Shown here: one piece after another, positions 49,652-58,116 of the stretch
How the letters are laid out: every line of letters begins with the position of its first letter
Position numbering within the stretch: the stretch's first letter is position 1
Origin: Arthrobacter globiformis
GTDB lineage: Bacteria; Actinomycetota; Actinomycetes; Actinomycetales; Micrococcaceae
Assembly: GCF_030818015.1 (NCBI RefSeq)
Contig: NZ_JAUSZX010000001.1
Span: 4,836,001-4,900,000, forward strand
DNA length: 64,000 nucleotides
Reading direction: 5' to 3'
Translations under genes and position numbers: made by a program
The notes under the pieces: model-generated
Databases searched by the model: none
The model's input: only the letters and a program-made list of their open reading frames with translations
What the model was told of the DNA's origin: nothing

Positions 49652-50584
49652 ATGACGTCTCGTACCTCCCACACAGTGCTGGTGTTCCTGGATCCGGACT
49701 ATGAATACGGCCGGCTTGCCGACCCCGAAAAGCCGCAGCTGATGGCCACTGACCTGGGCGCCACCCGCGGTGACGGGGTGTTCGAGTCCATGCTCGCCGT
49801 CGCCGGCCACACGCGGAAGATCCAGGCGCACCTGGACCGGCTGGCCCGCTCGGCCCAAGCCCTCGACCTTGAGATTCCGGGGCCGGACGACTGGCGCCGT
49901 GCGGTCGGGACGGGCGTCGCGGCGTTCCGCTCCGACAACCCCGCCTCCTCCCCGGAGCTGGACGAGGCCGTGGTCAAGCTCATCGTCACCCGCGGCGTCG
50001 AGGGCGCCTCCGCCCCCACCTGCTGGGTGCAGGTGTCCCCGGTGGCAGCCGCCGGCCGGCGCCAGCGCGAGACCGGCATCGACGTCATCCTCCTTGACCG
50101 CGGCTACGACAGCGATGCAGCCGAGCGGGCCCCCTGGCTGCTGCTCGGCGCCAAGACCCTCTCCTATGCGGTGAACATGGCCGCGCTGCGCCATGCCCAC
50201 AAACAGGGGGCGGATGATGTCATCTTCACGTCCTCGGACGGACTCGTGCTGGAGGGCCCCACGTCCACCGTGCTGCTGGCGAACGTGGAGAAGAATGACG
50301 GCGGAACAACAGTCAAGCGCCTCGTCACGCCACAGCTGGACAGCGGCATTCTCCCGGGAACCTCACAGGGCGCCCTCTTCGCCGCCGCGAAGGCCGCCGG
50401 CTGGGAACTGGGCTACGGCCCGCTGAAACCCCAGGACCTGGCGGACGCCGATGCCGTCTGGCTGATTTCCAGCATCCGCCTCCTGGCCCCGGTCAATCAC
50501 ATTGACGGGCGCGAAATCGGCACGCCGGCGCTCCGCAAGCAGCTGACCGCCGAGCTGAACGAACTGTTTGCCGGCATCGAGTAG
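49652..50584 (+). CDS. pabC: Class IV aminotransferase, probable 4-amino-4-deoxychorismate lyase
   Basis: A 310-residue fold-type IV PLP enzyme. The PLP Lys lies in LLLGAKTLSYAVNMAALR (near 172). The cofactor-binding acidic stretch GLVLEGPTSTVLL and the late SGILPGTSQGAL match the BCAT/D-aminotransferase/PabC group. The presence of pabB just upstream makes 4-amino-4-deoxychorismate lyase the best call; a branched-chain or D-amino-acid aminotransferase is the alternative. It is divergent from cls. A short inverted repeat (GGCACCGT at 50594-50601 with 50622-50629) follows. Confidence 0.85.
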   Translation: MTSRTSHTVLVFLDPDYEYGRLADPEKPQLMATDLGATRGDGVFESMLAVAGHTRKIQAHLDRLARSAQALDLEIPGPDDWRRAVGTGVAAFRSDNPASSPELDEAVVKLIVTRGVEGASAPTCWVQVSPVAAAGRRQRETGIDVILLDRGYDSDAAERAPWLLLGAKTLSYAVNMAALRHAHKQGADDVIFTSSDGLVLEGPTSTVLLANVEKNDGGTTVKRLVTPQLDSGILPGTSQGALFAAAKAAGWELGYGPLKPQDLADADAVWLISSIRLLAPVNHIDGREIGTPALRKQLTAELNELFAGIE

Positions 50585-50736
50585 TAACGAAAAGGCACCG
50601 TTCGAAAAAATGCAGGACAAGACGGTGCCCCGCGTTGTAGTCTTCTTCCACGGCCAACTGCCCGTACCCGCAGGGGTACTGACACGCGGTCTGGTTCCGG
50701 GCTCAGCCGGAATGAGTACGTATAAAGGAATAGCCG

Positions 50737-51834
50737 ATGTCTTGGGACGAGAACTCCCTTCCCGCATTGACGGATTCACTGCCCACGGGCCTGGGGGCCA
50801 AGGCAGTGCTGCCGGCGGACATAAGGGAAATGACTGTGCGCTGGCAAGCCCACCAGATCATCACTGAACTGCTCGCCGAATCAGATCCGGCCAGTGCGTG
50901 GACCCGCGCCCAGCTGCGCGCCCTGGTCGAGGCCCATCCGGATAATCCCGAACACGTGCTGCTCGAGCACCTCACCGCCACCACCGAGCTGGCTAACGCC
51001 GAAAACGGCGCCGTCCCGGTGAGCGAGCAATCCCAGGGCGTGGCTGCGCCTGAGCCTGTGCCCTTCACCCGGCGCAGCAGGAACCGGATTGAAGCCATCC
51101 TTGCCGACAAGATGCTGATGACCGCGTTCCAGCCGATCCGCCAGCTTCCGGAAGGCCATGTGATCGGGGTCGAGGCCCTGACCCGTTTCGTCAGCGACGA
51201 CGGTGCCAGCGCGGACCACTGGTTCAATGAGGCAGAGTCCGTCGGGCTGGGCACCGACCTTGAACTCGCGGCACTGCACCGGGCCCTTTCTGCGGCGCAG
51301 GCCGTGCCCGATCACATGTTCATCGCCCTGAACCTGACACCGGCCACGTGTGCGGACCCAAGGATCCCGGGGCTGCTGGAACATTCCCAGCTGGCCATGG
51401 ACCGGATTGTCATCGACCTCAATGGCGCGGTCCCCCTCGAGCTGTACCCGACGCTGACGGCCGCTATCGCCCCGCTGCGGCGCCGCGGACTGCGGATCGC
51501 CGTGAACGGCGCCGAGGTCGGCTTCACGTCCATGGATCAGGTCCTTGAACTTCACCCGGACGTCATCAAACTGGACCGGAGTTTCATCGCAGGCATCGAG
51601 GACTCCCCGGGCCAGCGCCTGAGGGCCGCGGCCATGGCCGAACTCGCCCGGTACATTGATGCCGCGATCGGTGCCCAGGGCGTGGAGACGCCGGAGGAAC
51701 TCGAGGCCGTGACCGAACTTGGCATGGCCGCTGCGCAGGGCTACCTGCTGGGCAGGCCCTCCGTTCACCCGCTGGACTGGAATGGCTGGATCCGTTCCGA
51801 AACTGAGACGGCCACCAGCGGCCCGGCCTCCTGA
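50737..51834 (+). CDS. Degenerate EAL-domain protein
   Basis: A 365-residue protein. An N-terminal helical part of about 110 residues precedes an EAL domain (about 115-355). It keeps Glu146 of the EAL motif, Asn199, Lys278, Glu317 and the final QGYLLGRP. It has lost the metal-binding DDFGTG loop, which reads NGAEVG (257-262). The ELTE-type motif reads DLNG (227-230) and AEGVE reads AQGVE. A working c-di-GMP phosphodiesterase is therefore unlikely; c-di-GMP binding or a protein-protein role is more plausible. The ATG at 50737 follows AAAGGAAT. It is convergent with the cysteine-synthase-like gene. Confidence 0.87.
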   Translation: MSWDENSLPALTDSLPTGLGAKAVLPADIREMTVRWQAHQIITELLAESDPASAWTRAQLRALVEAHPDNPEHVLLEHLTATTELANAENGAVPVSEQSQGVAAPEPVPFTRRSRNRIEAILADKMLMTAFQPIRQLPEGHVIGVEALTRFVSDDGASADHWFNEAESVGLGTDLELAALHRALSAAQAVPDHMFIALNLTPATCADPRIPGLLEHSQLAMDRIVIDLNGAVPLELYPTLTAAIAPLRRRGLRIAVNGAEVGFTSMDQVLELHPDVIKLDRSFIAGIEDSPGQRLRAAAMAELARYIDAAIGAQGVETPEELEAVTELGMAAAQGYLLGRPSVHPLDWNGWIRSETETATSGPAS

Positions 51835-51850
51835 CGGGTTCCCGACGGCG

Positions 51851-52900
51851 CTAGTCCTCCGCGAGATCTGCGGCCAGGCGGATGTGGTTGTCCGCCAGCC
51901 ACACAGGATTGAAGGCCTTGCTCTGGTAGTTGCTGCCCGTGTCCGGGGCGATCGCCACCACCACCGACCCGTGCGGCGCCGCCCTGGCCACCCGGAGCGC
52001 TGCCGCCACCGTCAGGCCCGAGGACGGCCCGAGGGACAGGCCCTCGTCGTTGACCAGCCGGTGCAGCGTGGTGTACACCTCGTCGTTCGGAATCCGCAGG
52101 AACCGGTCCAGCAGGCCGCGGTCGAAGACTTTCGGCCAGTCGGGTTTGGGCCAGGAGTTACCCACGCCGTCCACCAGGATCTGGCCCGGATGCCCGCCGC
52201 TGTAAACGGAGCCGTACGGGTCCGCGCCGATCACCTCCACATGCCCGCCGGACTTCTCCTTGAGGTACCGCCCGTTCCCGCTGATGGTGCCGCCGGTGCC
52301 CACTCCCGCGACGAAGTGCGTCACCCGGCCCGCCGTCTGCTCCCAGATCTCCGGCGCGGTCCCGTCATAGTGCGCCTGGGGGTTGGCCGGGTTGTCGAAC
52401 TGCAGCGGACGCCAAGCGCCGGGAATTTCGGCCGTGATCCGGGCCGCGACCGCCCGCGCGTTCTCCGGTGAATCCGACGGCGCGCTCCAGTCCGTGAACA
52501 CCACCCGCGCCCCGTAGCGGTTGAGGGCCTCCAGCTTCTCCGATGAAATGGAGTCACCCGTGACCACCACCACCGGATGGCCGGTCAGCGCCCCGATCAG
52601 TGCGAGCCCGATTCCGGTGTTCCCGGAGGTGCTTTCCACGATGGTCCCGCCGGGCTGCAGCTCGCCGCTGCGCTCTGCCGCCCGGACCATGCTCAACGCG
52701 GTCCTGTCCTTGATGGAACCGCCGGGGTTCTCCGATTCGAGTTTGACGAAGACAGTGCTCCCCAGCCCGCGGCTCAGCACGTCCAGTGGCACCAGCGGAG
52801 TGTTCCCCACCCGCGCCAGCACCGCACCGGCGTCCACGGCCGGATCCAGTATGGGCGCCACATGCCTTGGCTGGCCGCCGCTTCCTGTCACGGTGGTCAT
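51851..52900 (-). CDS. Cysteine-synthase-like PLP enzyme
   Basis: A 349-residue fold-type II PLP enzyme of the O-acetylserine sulfhydrylase/cystathionine beta-synthase family. The Schiff-base Lys is in NPGGSIKDRTA (near 64), the substrate loop is STSGNTGIGLA and the phosphate loop GVGTGGTISG. It is longer than CysK by about 40 residues, with an extra C-terminal segment. It starts inside the HAL-like stop codon (ATGA), so it is co-translated with an unusual lyase and a flavin monooxygenase. The operon suggests handling of a sulfur- or nitrogen-containing compound rather than housekeeping cysteine synthesis. Confidence 0.88.
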   Translation of the reverse strand: MTTVTGSGGQPRHVAPILDPAVDAGAVLARVGNTPLVPLDVLSRGLGSTVFVKLESENPGGSIKDRTALSMVRAAERSGELQPGGTIVESTSGNTGIGLALIGALTGHPVVVVTGDSISSEKLEALNRYGARVVFTDWSAPSDSPENARAVAARITAEIPGAWRPLQFDNPANPQAHYDGTAPEIWEQTAGRVTHFVAGVGTGGTISGNGRYLKEKSGGHVEVIGADPYGSVYSGGHPGQILVDGVGNSWPKPDWPKVFDRGLLDRFLRIPNDEVYTTLHRLVNDEGLSLGPSSGLTVAAALRVARAAPHGSVVVAIAPDTGSNYQSKAFNPVWLADNHIRLAADLAED

Positions 52901-54555
52901 GAGTCTCCTCCCCCATCACCCGGACTGCGGTCATTCGGCCCGCCCTCATCCGGTACTCGTAATTCGGGCAGTGCTGCCAGCAGGTTCCCCAGGGCAGCAC
53001 GCGCACTGTCAACCAGCACGGCCGCCGGCAGCTGCCCGGCCAGCAGCTCCGACAGCCGCGCCACTACGGCGCCGGTGCCGGCTCCGAGCTGCCGGATCTC
53101 CGCCTCCCGCAGATCCGTGCCCTGCGCCTCCGCCAACAGGTAGGAGGCCGTCAACGCCTCAATGGTGAGGAGCTTGGCCGCGGCCTCCACCGAGCGCTCC
53201 AGCTGCTGGAGGGCCAGCGGGGCCAGCGTGGAGTGGTCCTCCACGTCCGCGGACAGGGTGGGGGCACCGAGGGTGGCAGGCGACGCCAGGAACTTCAGCT
53301 CGGCCAGCAGGCCCGCGGCGGAGTACCAGAGCAGTCCCGGCAGGTCTTCGGACGCGAGCGGCGTGCCGGCCCGGGCCGCCTCGAGGTTGAGCTGCCGGAT
53401 GAGGCGCTGCGGCGGATAAAGCTTGGCGATCCGCCGCTCGCTGCTGATTCCGACATGGGCGAGTCCAAGCCGCAGCGCCTCGAACGCCAGGGCCAGCTGC
53501 ATGGGCTGGAAGTTTCCGCCGGACACCATCCGGCCCGACGCTATGTCCGTGAGGGGGTTGTCTCCCCTGCCGTTGAGCTCCACTTCGAGCGCCCCCGCCA
53601 GGGCCGTGACCTGGGCCCGGAACGCACCGTGCGTCTGCGGCGCGGCGCGGAAGGACAGGGCGTCCTGGACCGACACCTGCCGCCGCGGGTCCTCCAGCCA
53701 GCCGCCGCGCACCAGGCGCCGGACGTTGGCCGCCGAGACGCGCTGGCCGTCCACTGCCTTGGCCGACTGCACGGCTGGCGAGAACGGGCTGAGGTTCCCG
53801 CCGCCGTCGTACCTGGCAGTGGCCTCAAGCGACAGCGCCAGCGCAGTGTCCGCCAGATCGGCGAGCCACCGGATGCGGCGGAGCTCCAGCACACCGGCGC
53901 CGATCGAATAGGAGTTGGCGCTGACCAGCGCCAGGGCCTCGCCCGGCGCAAGGACCACCGGTTCCAGCCCCGCGGCGGTGAGCGCTTCCGCGCCGTCCTG
54001 CAGGCCGCCGTCAGGGGCAAGCGCCTGTCCCTCACCGATGGCGACGGCGGCAACCGCCGCCAGCTGGGTGAGGTCCGACGAACCGACAGACCCGTCGCGC
54101 GGTACGGCCGGCACCACACCCCTGTTGAGCAGCTCGGCATAGAAGCGGGCAGTCTCCGGACGCACCCCCGAGCCTCCACGGGTGAACCCGATGAGCCTTG
54201 CCAGGATGAGGGCGCGGACTTCATTCCGGTCCAGCAGCGCGCCGACGCCGCTGTGGTGGTAGCGCACCACCTGGAGCTGGAAGTCGAGGATGGATTCCTG
54301 CTCCACGGCAGTGTCGCGGCCGGAGCCGAGCAGGGTGTTCAGGCCGTAGACGCGGTGCCCGGAATCGATGGCCGCCTGCACCACCTCGCGGGAGAGGCCC
54401 ACGAGCTCGAGGGCCTCGGCGCTGAGGACCACTTCCACTGCGGGATCGGCGGCCACCGCCGCCACGTCGTCGGCACGGATGTGGGCGGTGCCGATCAGGA
54501 ACGTGCCGCGCCGGACCCCCGGCATCAGTCCGTCGTGCCCCCTGGCCCCTGCCAT
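52897..54555 (-). CDS. Histidine/aromatic ammonia-lyase family protein with altered MIO motif
   Basis: A 552-residue member of the HAL/PAL family. Conserved parts include YGLNTLLGSG (active-site Tyr), a QLQVVRYHHSGVG helix, QDALSFRAAPQ and the long C-terminal helices. The tripeptide that makes the MIO cofactor, Ala-Ser-Gly in GSVGASGDL, is not intact: the segment reads GSVGSSDL, giving Ser159-Ser160-Asp161 and one residue fewer. MIO should therefore not form normally, and the enzyme may catalyse another elimination or none. HAL-fold enzymes without MIO chemistry, such as ergothionase, are known. The ATG at 54555 lies 4 bp after the monooxygenase stop; a later ATG (MPGVRRGTF) is possible. Confidence 0.85.
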   Translation of the reverse strand: MAGARGHDGLMPGVRRGTFLIGTAHIRADDVAAVAADPAVEVVLSAEALELVGLSREVVQAAIDSGHRVYGLNTLLGSGRDTAVEQESILDFQLQVVRYHHSGVGALLDRNEVRALILARLIGFTRGGSGVRPETARFYAELLNRGVVPAVPRDGSVGSSDLTQLAAVAAVAIGEGQALAPDGGLQDGAEALTAAGLEPVVLAPGEALALVSANSYSIGAGVLELRRIRWLADLADTALALSLEATARYDGGGNLSPFSPAVQSAKAVDGQRVSAANVRRLVRGGWLEDPRRQVSVQDALSFRAAPQTHGAFRAQVTALAGALEVELNGRGDNPLTDIASGRMVSGGNFQPMQLALAFEALRLGLAHVGISSERRIAKLYPPQRLIRQLNLEAARAGTPLASEDLPGLLWYSAAGLLAELKFLASPATLGAPTLSADVEDHSTLAPLALQQLERSVEAAAKLLTIEALTASYLLAEAQGTDLREAEIRQLGAGTGAVVARLSELLAGQLPAAVLVDSARAALGNLLAALPELRVPDEGGPNDRSPGDGGGDS

Positions 54556-54559
54556 GACG

Positions 54560-55888
54560 CTAAAAGTCCAGCAGGTTCCGGCGGAGGCCGCCGTCGCCGT
54601 AGCTCGTCCGCAGCAGTCCCCGCCTCCGAAGCGCCGGCGCCAGTCTGTCCAGCACGCCGTGGATCGTGGCCGGATCCACGAAGCCGGAGAAGAGGAACCC
54701 GTCGCCGCCCACTGCCGCCCCGGTTTCCTCGAGGTAGTCGGCGATTTCATCGGCGGTGCCGATGATGCTGTCGCCGGCGCCGCCGCTGCGGGCCTGCAGG
54801 ATCTGCCGCAGGGTGGAACCTGGCGGCGCGGCCTTGGAGAAGTGCTCCAGCGTGCCCTGGTTGCTGTTGGTGCTGAGCTCGGGGAGGGGCGCGTCAAGGT
54901 CGAACTGCTTGAAGTCGATGACGGACAGGTAGGAGATGGAGTTGAGCTGGCTGTCGATCTCCCGCTGCGTGAGCTCCCGGCGGGCAGCCCGCAGCTCCTC
55001 GGCTTCGGCCCGGGAACCGGTCACCGTGGGTTTCAGGACGAACAGCACCTTGACGTCGTCGGGGTTCCGGCCGGCCCCGGCGGCCTCCGCGCGGATGGAG
55101 TCCCGGTACGCCTTCATGCCGTCCACACCTCGGGCAAGGGCAATGGCAACATCCGCGTTCGCGCCGGCGAAGGCCTTGCCCCGCGGGGATGCCCCGGCCT
55201 GCACCAGCACGGGTTCCTCCGGCAGCGGTGCCGTGTTCAGCGGTCCCCGGACCTTGAAGAACTCCCCGTTGTGGTGGATCGGCCGGACCTTGGTGTGGTC
55301 CGCGAAGATGCCTGCCCGGGTGTCCTCAAGGATGGCGTCCGGTTCCCAGCTGCGCCAAAGCTTGCGCACAACGTCCACGAACTCCTCGGCCTTCTCGTAG
55401 CGGAGGTCGTGCTCGATCTGCTGGTCCAGCCCGTAGTTCTGCGCGGCAAGGTCGCTGCCCGAGGTCACCACGTTCCAGCCCAGCTGCCCGTTGGAGAAGT
55501 GCTGCAGCGTGGCCAGCAGCCGGGCCGCGGTGAAAGGCGGATAGAAAGAGGCGCTGATGGTGGGAACAATGCCGAGGTGCTCCGTGGCGGAGAGCAGGTA
55601 CGGCACCAGGGCCAGCGGATCGTGCTTCGGTGCAAAGGACGCCTGCGCCAGCGAGACCTCCGCGCTGCCGCCGTAGGTGTCGGGGACGGTGAGCGAGTCC
55701 TCGATGATGAACAGGTCCAGCCCGGCCCGCTCGAACTCCCGGACCGCATGCTGGTAGGGGGCGGGCTTCTTCCAGTCATAGCCGATTCCATAGCCGGGCG
55801 TCCCCCAGCCCTGAACCCCGAAGCCATGGCCCACAAACCATCCAAAGTGCAGCATGGGAGTCACTGTATTCGCGGTCGAATCATTCAC
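54560..55888 (-). CDS. LLM-class flavin-dependent monooxygenase (NtaA/SnaA/DszA type)
   Basis: A 442-residue TIM-barrel flavin enzyme. It starts with MLHFGWFVGHGFG-like sequence a few codons in and contains NVVTSGSDLAAQNYG, the family's substrate-loop signature, plus PVLVQAGASPRGKAFA. It would use FMNH2 from a separate reductase to oxidise, and often cleave, C-S or C-N bonds. It is the first gene of a three-gene leftward operon with the HAL-like and cysteine-synthase-like genes, divergent from the SAM-IV-controlled metZ operon. A sulfur-related substrate is attractive but unproven. Confidence 0.9.
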   Translation of the reverse strand: MNDSTANTVTPMLHFGWFVGHGFGVQGWGTPGYGIGYDWKKPAPYQHAVREFERAGLDLFIIEDSLTVPDTYGGSAEVSLAQASFAPKHDPLALVPYLLSATEHLGIVPTISASFYPPFTAARLLATLQHFSNGQLGWNVVTSGSDLAAQNYGLDQQIEHDLRYEKAEEFVDVVRKLWRSWEPDAILEDTRAGIFADHTKVRPIHHNGEFFKVRGPLNTAPLPEEPVLVQAGASPRGKAFAGANADVAIALARGVDGMKAYRDSIRAEAAGAGRNPDDVKVLFVLKPTVTGSRAEAEELRAARRELTQREIDSQLNSISYLSVIDFKQFDLDAPLPELSTNSNQGTLEHFSKAAPPGSTLRQILQARSGGAGDSIIGTADEIADYLEETGAAVGGDGFLFSGFVDPATIHGVLDRLAPALRRRGLLRTSYGDGGLRRNLLDF

Positions 55889-56016
55889 TGCGGCCTGGTT
55901 TCATCCGGCGTTACGGCGGGTCATCTCCCGTCATTATCCTCCCGGCCACAGGCTTTGTAACCGCAGCGCGGCGACTGCTGTGCCCAGCGGTGACTGGATG
56001 CGTTACGGAAGATGAC

Positions 56017-56044
56017 GACGACGGCGGTGCGCACCGCCGTCGTC
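56017..56044. promoter_or_regulatory. 28-bp perfect palindrome in the divergent intergenic region
   Basis: GACGACGGCGGTGC (56017-56030) is followed directly by its exact reverse complement (56031-56044). It lies 17 bp before the SAM-IV riboswitch and 129 bp from the monooxygenase start. Since both flanking operons are transcribed away from it, an operator is more likely than a terminator. Confidence 0.6.
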
Positions 56045-56061
56045 AGTGTTACGTTTCTGGG

Positions 56062-56142
56062 GAGTAATGAGTACCGGCATTAAGCCCTGACTGGCCGGTC
56101 GGCAACCCTCCTTCCACGGCGGGGTGCCTCAGGTGAATACTC
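56062..56142 (+). ncRNA. SAM-IV riboswitch
   Basis: The stretch carries the SAM-IV core in order: AATGAGTACCGGC, AAGCCC, CTGGCCGGTCGGCAACC, CTCC, a C-rich/G-rich stem (CACGGCGGGGTGCC), and a closing TACTC (56138-56142) that pairs with GAGTA (56062-56066). SAM-IV aptamers are actinobacterial and control methionine/sulfur genes; metZ lies in the operon. The first start codon is 49 nt after the aptamer. No clear intrinsic terminator is seen there, so control of translation or Rho-type termination is likely. High SAM should lower expression. Confidence 0.88.
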
Positions 56143-56190
56143 GGCATATCGACCACTTCGAGCTGCAAGCGTGAGAAAAGGAGATCCGTC

Positions 56191-56499
56191 GTGTCAGACG
56201 CACCCGCCGTTGCAACGCTGCCGTCCCAGCAGGATAAACCTGAGGAAAAGCTGTCCTACCGCCTGATCACGGGGCCGGACGACCGTGCGTTCTGTGAGCG
56301 CATCTCGGCTGCCCTGGCCGAGGGATACGTGCTGCACGGCAGCCCTGCCGCCACCTTCAACGGCACCAGCGTCATCGTGGCCCAGGCCGTCATCCTGCCT
56401 GCCGCCATCGCCACCGCGGATGCCGCCGTCGCCACCGCCGTGGACCGGCTGGATTCGGACGATGACCTCAGTGAAGAAGCCTACGAGGGCCACGCATGA
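56191..56499 (+). CDS. DUF1737-domain protein
   Basis: A 102-residue protein. The DUF1737 motif is in the middle: YRLITGPDDRAFCERISAAL, then EGYVLHGSPAATFNG and VAQAVI. It starts with GTG at 56191 behind AAAGGAG. First gene of the SAM-IV-controlled operon; its stop overlaps the rhodanese ATG (ATGA). The function of DUF1737 proteins is unknown. Its place here suggests a part in sulfur metabolism. Confidence 0.82.
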   Translation: MSDAPAVATLPSQQDKPEEKLSYRLITGPDDRAFCERISAALAEGYVLHGSPAATFNGTSVIVAQAVILPAAIATADAAVATAVDRLDSDDDLSEEAYEGHA

Positions 56500-56906
56500 G
56501 CTACGCTGGAGACCTCACCCCGCAGGACGCGTGGGCCAAGCTCGAGGAGGGCGCCATCCTGGTGGATGTGCGCACCGAGGGCGAATGGGCGCACATCGGC
56601 ATTCCGGACACCAAGGCCACGGAGAATGATCCCCTGTTTATCCAGTGGACCTTTCCCGGCGGCATTCCCAACCCCGACTTCGTCGAGCAGCTGAAGCAGC
56701 AGGCGCCTGAAGACACCCGGGTGGAGCTGCTGTTCCTGTGCCGCTCCGGCCAGCGCTCCATCGCCGCCGCCATCGCCGCCACACAGGCCGGATTCACCGC
56801 CTACAACGTCCTCGAAGGCTTCGAGGGCGAGCCCGACCGCTACGGTGAGCGCACCGTGAACGGCTGGAAGAACCGCGGCCTGCCGACGAACCTGGGAAAG
56901 AACTAA
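56496..56906 (+). CDS. Rhodanese-like sulfurtransferase
   Basis: A 136-residue single rhodanese domain. The active-site loop is CRSGQRS (Cys near 84), and the N-terminal part has ILVDVRTEGEWAHIG. It could carry persulfide sulfur to or from the MetZ reaction. It overlaps DUF1737 by 4 bp, and its stop is one base before the metZ TTG, so the three are one operon under the SAM-IV riboswitch. Confidence 0.92.
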   Translation: MSYAGDLTPQDAWAKLEEGAILVDVRTEGEWAHIGIPDTKATENDPLFIQWTFPGGIPNPDFVEQLKQQAPEDTRVELLFLCRSGQRSIAAAIAATQAGFTAYNVLEGFEGEPDRYGERTVNGWKNRGLPTNLGKN

Positions 56907-56907
56907 G

Positions 56908-58116
56908 TTGACCTTTAACCACGACGCCGCCGGCTGGAGCCCCGATACGCAGGCCGTCCGCGGCGGGCTTGACCGCACCAATTTCCAAGAGACCACCGAG
57001 CCCGTCTTCCTGAACTCCGGGTTTGTTTACGAGTCCGCCGCTGCCGCCGAGCGCGCCTTCACCGGCGAGGACGAACGCTTCGTCTACTCGCGCTACGGCA
57101 ACCCGTCCGTGGCCACCTTCCAGGAACGTCTCCGGCTGCTCGAAGGCACGGAGGCGTGCTTTGCGACGGCGTCCGGCATGTCCGCTGTGTTCACGGCCCT
57201 TGGCGCCCTGCTCGGGGCCGGGGACCGGGTGGTCGCCAGCCGATCCCTGTTCGGCTCCTGCTTCGTGATCCTCAACGAAATCCTGCCGCGCTGGGGCGTG
57301 GAGACCGTATTCGTGGACGGTCCGGACCTCGAGCAGTGGCGCGCGGCCCTCTCGGTGCCCACCACGGCCGTCTTCTTCGAATCCCCGTCCAACCCGATGC
57401 AGGAAATCGTGGACATCGCCGCGGTCAGCGACCTCGCCCACGCCGCCGGCGCCAAGGTGGTGGCGGACAACGTCTTCGCCACCCCGCTGCTCCAGCGCTG
57501 CGGAGACCTCGGCGCTGACGTGATCGTCTACTCCGGAACCAAGCACATCGACGGCCAGGGCCGGGTGATGGGCGGCGCCATCCTGGGCACCAAGGAATTC
57601 ATCGACGGGCCGGTCAAGCAGCTCATGCGCCACACCGGCCCGGCGCTCTCCGCGTTCAACGCCTGGGTGCTCACCAAAGGCCTGGAGACCATGGCGCTCC
57701 GCGTGAACCACTCCTCCGCCACGGCCCTGCGCCTGGCCGAATGGCTGGAGACCCAGCCCGCCGTCAACTGGGTGAAGTACCCGCTGCTCAAGTCGCACCC
57801 GCAGTTCGAACTGGCGGCCAAGCAGATGAAGGCCGGCGGCACCGTCCTCACGCTGGAGCTTGCGACGACGGCAGGACAGTCGGGCAAGGAAGCTGCCTTC
57901 GCGCTGCTGGACGCCCTGAAGATCATCGACATCTCCAACAACCTGGGCGACGCGAAGTCACTGATCACCCATCCCGCCACCACGACGCACCGGGCCATGG
58001 GGCCGGAAGGACGCGCCGCGATCGGGCTGAGCGATGGAGTGGTGCGGCTGTCCGTGGGCCTGGAAGATGCGGATGACCTCATCGCGGACCTGGAGCAGGC
58101 GATCAAGCAGATCTGA
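56908..58116 (+). CDS. metZ: O-succinylhomoserine sulfhydrylase
   Basis: A 402-residue Cys/Met-metabolism PLP enzyme. The PLP Lys is Lys212 in VYSGTKHIDGQGR. Family motifs YSRYGNPSVATFQERL and ASGMSAVFTAL are present. It adds sulfide to O-succinyl- (or O-acetyl-) homoserine to give homocysteine for methionine. The start is a TTG one base after the rhodanese stop. Control by a SAM-IV riboswitch fits a methionine-pathway gene. Confidence 0.93.
   Translation: MTFNHDAAGWSPDTQAVRGGLDRTNFQETTEPVFLNSGFVYESAAAAERAFTGEDERFVYSRYGNPSVATFQERLRLLEGTEACFATASGMSAVFTALGALLGAGDRVVASRSLFGSCFVILNEILPRWGVETVFVDGPDLEQWRAALSVPTTAVFFESPSNPMQEIVDIAAVSDLAHAAGAKVVADNVFATPLLQRCGDLGADVIVYSGTKHIDGQGRVMGGAILGTKEFIDGPVKQLMRHTGPALSAFNAWVLTKGLETMALRVNHSSATALRLAEWLETQPAVNWVKYPLLKSHPQFELAAKQMKAGGTVLTLELATTAGQSGKEAAFALLDALKIIDISNNLGDAKSLITHPATTTHRAMGPEGRAAIGLSDGVVRLSVGLEDADDLIADLEQAIKQI

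Noticed and set aside
53233..54765. Long plus frame opposite the HAL-like gene
   Set aside because: It spans the boundary of two well-supported minus-strand genes and has no family features.
56017..56044. Palindrome read as a transcription terminator
   Set aside because: Both neighbouring operons are transcribed away from it and no T-run follows, so no transcript should normally end here.
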